Positions 41,561 through 41,744 of a DNA stretch of 41,744 nucleotides are shown piece after piece; position 1 is the stretch's first letter; each line of letters begins with the position of its first letter. The notes beneath the pieces were generated by a model, which saw nothing but the letters and a program-made list of their open reading frames with translations, made no database searches and had not been told where the DNA came from. Source of the DNA: Arcobacter sp. (GTDB lineage Bacteria; Campylobacterota; Campylobacteria; Campylobacterales; Arcobacteraceae); contig DAOVXU010000001.1 in assembly GCA_030635995.1 (NCBI GenBank), forward strand, positions 1-41,744, given 5' to 3'. The position numbers were made by a program, and so were the translations under genes.

Positions 41561-41590
41561 ATGTATATGATAGTATACCATCATATATAT
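41561..41590. repeat. 30-bp imperfect palindrome directly before the regulator ribosome site
   Basis: The two halves (41561-41575 and 41576-41590) pair at 13 of 15 positions around a GTATAC core, with TATATGAT and ATCATATA as the main arms. It ends two bases before GAAGGA, the ribosome site of the following gene, and could therefore act as an operator or mRNA structure for it. Confidence 0.45.
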
Positions 41591-41604
41591 TGAAGGATAG
41601 TTCT

Positions 41605-41744
41605 ATGGAACGATTTATTACTAAGTCTGATTTATCAAAACAAATTTTAAAATCAGCTCAACTCTCTGCCTCTTTACCTGTCAATACTCTTATTTATGGT
41701 CAAATGGGCGTTGGAAAAAAACTTTTATCTGCTGAAATCTTACC
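41605..41744 (+). CDS. N-terminal fragment of a P-loop ATPase, probably sigma-54-type transcriptional regulator
   Basis: The gene runs off the end of the window; about 46 codons are present. GAAGGA (41592-41597) precedes the ATG. The translation opens MERFITKSDLSKQILKSA and has a Walker A motif, IYGQMGVGKKLL (residues about 32-43), preceded by LSASLPVNTL. Sigma-54 activators have the same order: S-x-x-hxxhhxxAxxhAxxxxxVLIxGExGxGKxLhA. Here the AAA+ domain would start at once, with no N-terminal receiver domain. Other AAA+ families cannot be excluded from so short a piece. Confidence 0.55.
   Translation, partial: MERFITKSDLSKQILKSAQLSASLPVNTLIYGQMGVGKKLLSAEIL

Noticed and set aside
1..41744. 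tRNA, rRNA, CRISPR array, insertion sequence or prophage genes
   Set aside because: I looked for T-loop motifs, regularly spaced repeats, terminal inverted repeats and transposase or phage motifs and found none.

Overview
The window is AT-rich, densely coded chromosomal DNA from a Campylobacterota bacterium, most likely of the Arcobacteraceae (Arcobacter and relatives). The clues are a fabF-accA pair, an acetylornithine aminotransferase and the glmU-coaBC-uppS run. The strongest clue is a 15-gene nuo operon with no classical nuoE or nuoF; these are replaced by a short NuoE-like protein and a large flavoprotein, and nuoG is duplicated. I see no rRNA, tRNA, CRISPR array or insertion sequence, and no gene-free stretch above 300 bases. 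Assignment to the family is inference from gene content; no 16S is present.

Layout. 1-2106 (+): 3' part of fabF, then accA. 2119-6272 (-): a membrane class III nucleotide cyclase, argH, and a two-receiver response regulator with a degenerate GGDEF domain. 6425-15568 (+): a tightly packed run of argD, a TolC-like outer membrane protein, a MidA/NDUFAF7-type methyltransferase, glmU, coaBC, uppS, a prepilin peptidase, an LptF/LptG permease and truA. 15565-32981 (-): the complex I operon in the order A-B-C-D-(E-like)-(flavoprotein)-G1-G2-H-I-J-K-L-M-N. It is closed by a textbook intrinsic terminator that lies inside the 3' end of the convergent truA gene. 33248-37058 (+): cobJ, cobT, pabB, pabC and a gene that looks like the ClpX adaptor SspB. 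37166-40809 (-): an exported acetolactate decarboxylase, and a small operon of periplasmic cyclophilin, ankyrin-repeat protein and thiS. 40873-41744 (+): beta carbonic anhydrase and the first 46 or so codons of a P-loop ATPase that resembles sigma-54-type regulators.

How the genes fit together. The membrane arm (NuoA,H,J,K,L,M,N) and the connecting arm (NuoB,C,D,I) of complex I are complete and keep their key residues. The electron-input module is different. Instead of the NuoE/NuoF NADH dehydrogenase there is a 671-residue protein that joins a NuoF-like iron-sulfur domain (one cluster ligand missing) to a GltD/SfrB-like FAD-NAD(P) oxidoreductase. It is followed by two NuoG paralogues, of which only the first keeps the four cysteines of cluster N7. 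This is the most interesting system in the window: a complex I that probably has a different electron donor or a branched electron entry. A 35-bp near-perfect palindrome sits between the divergent nuo and cobJ operons and is a good candidate operator.
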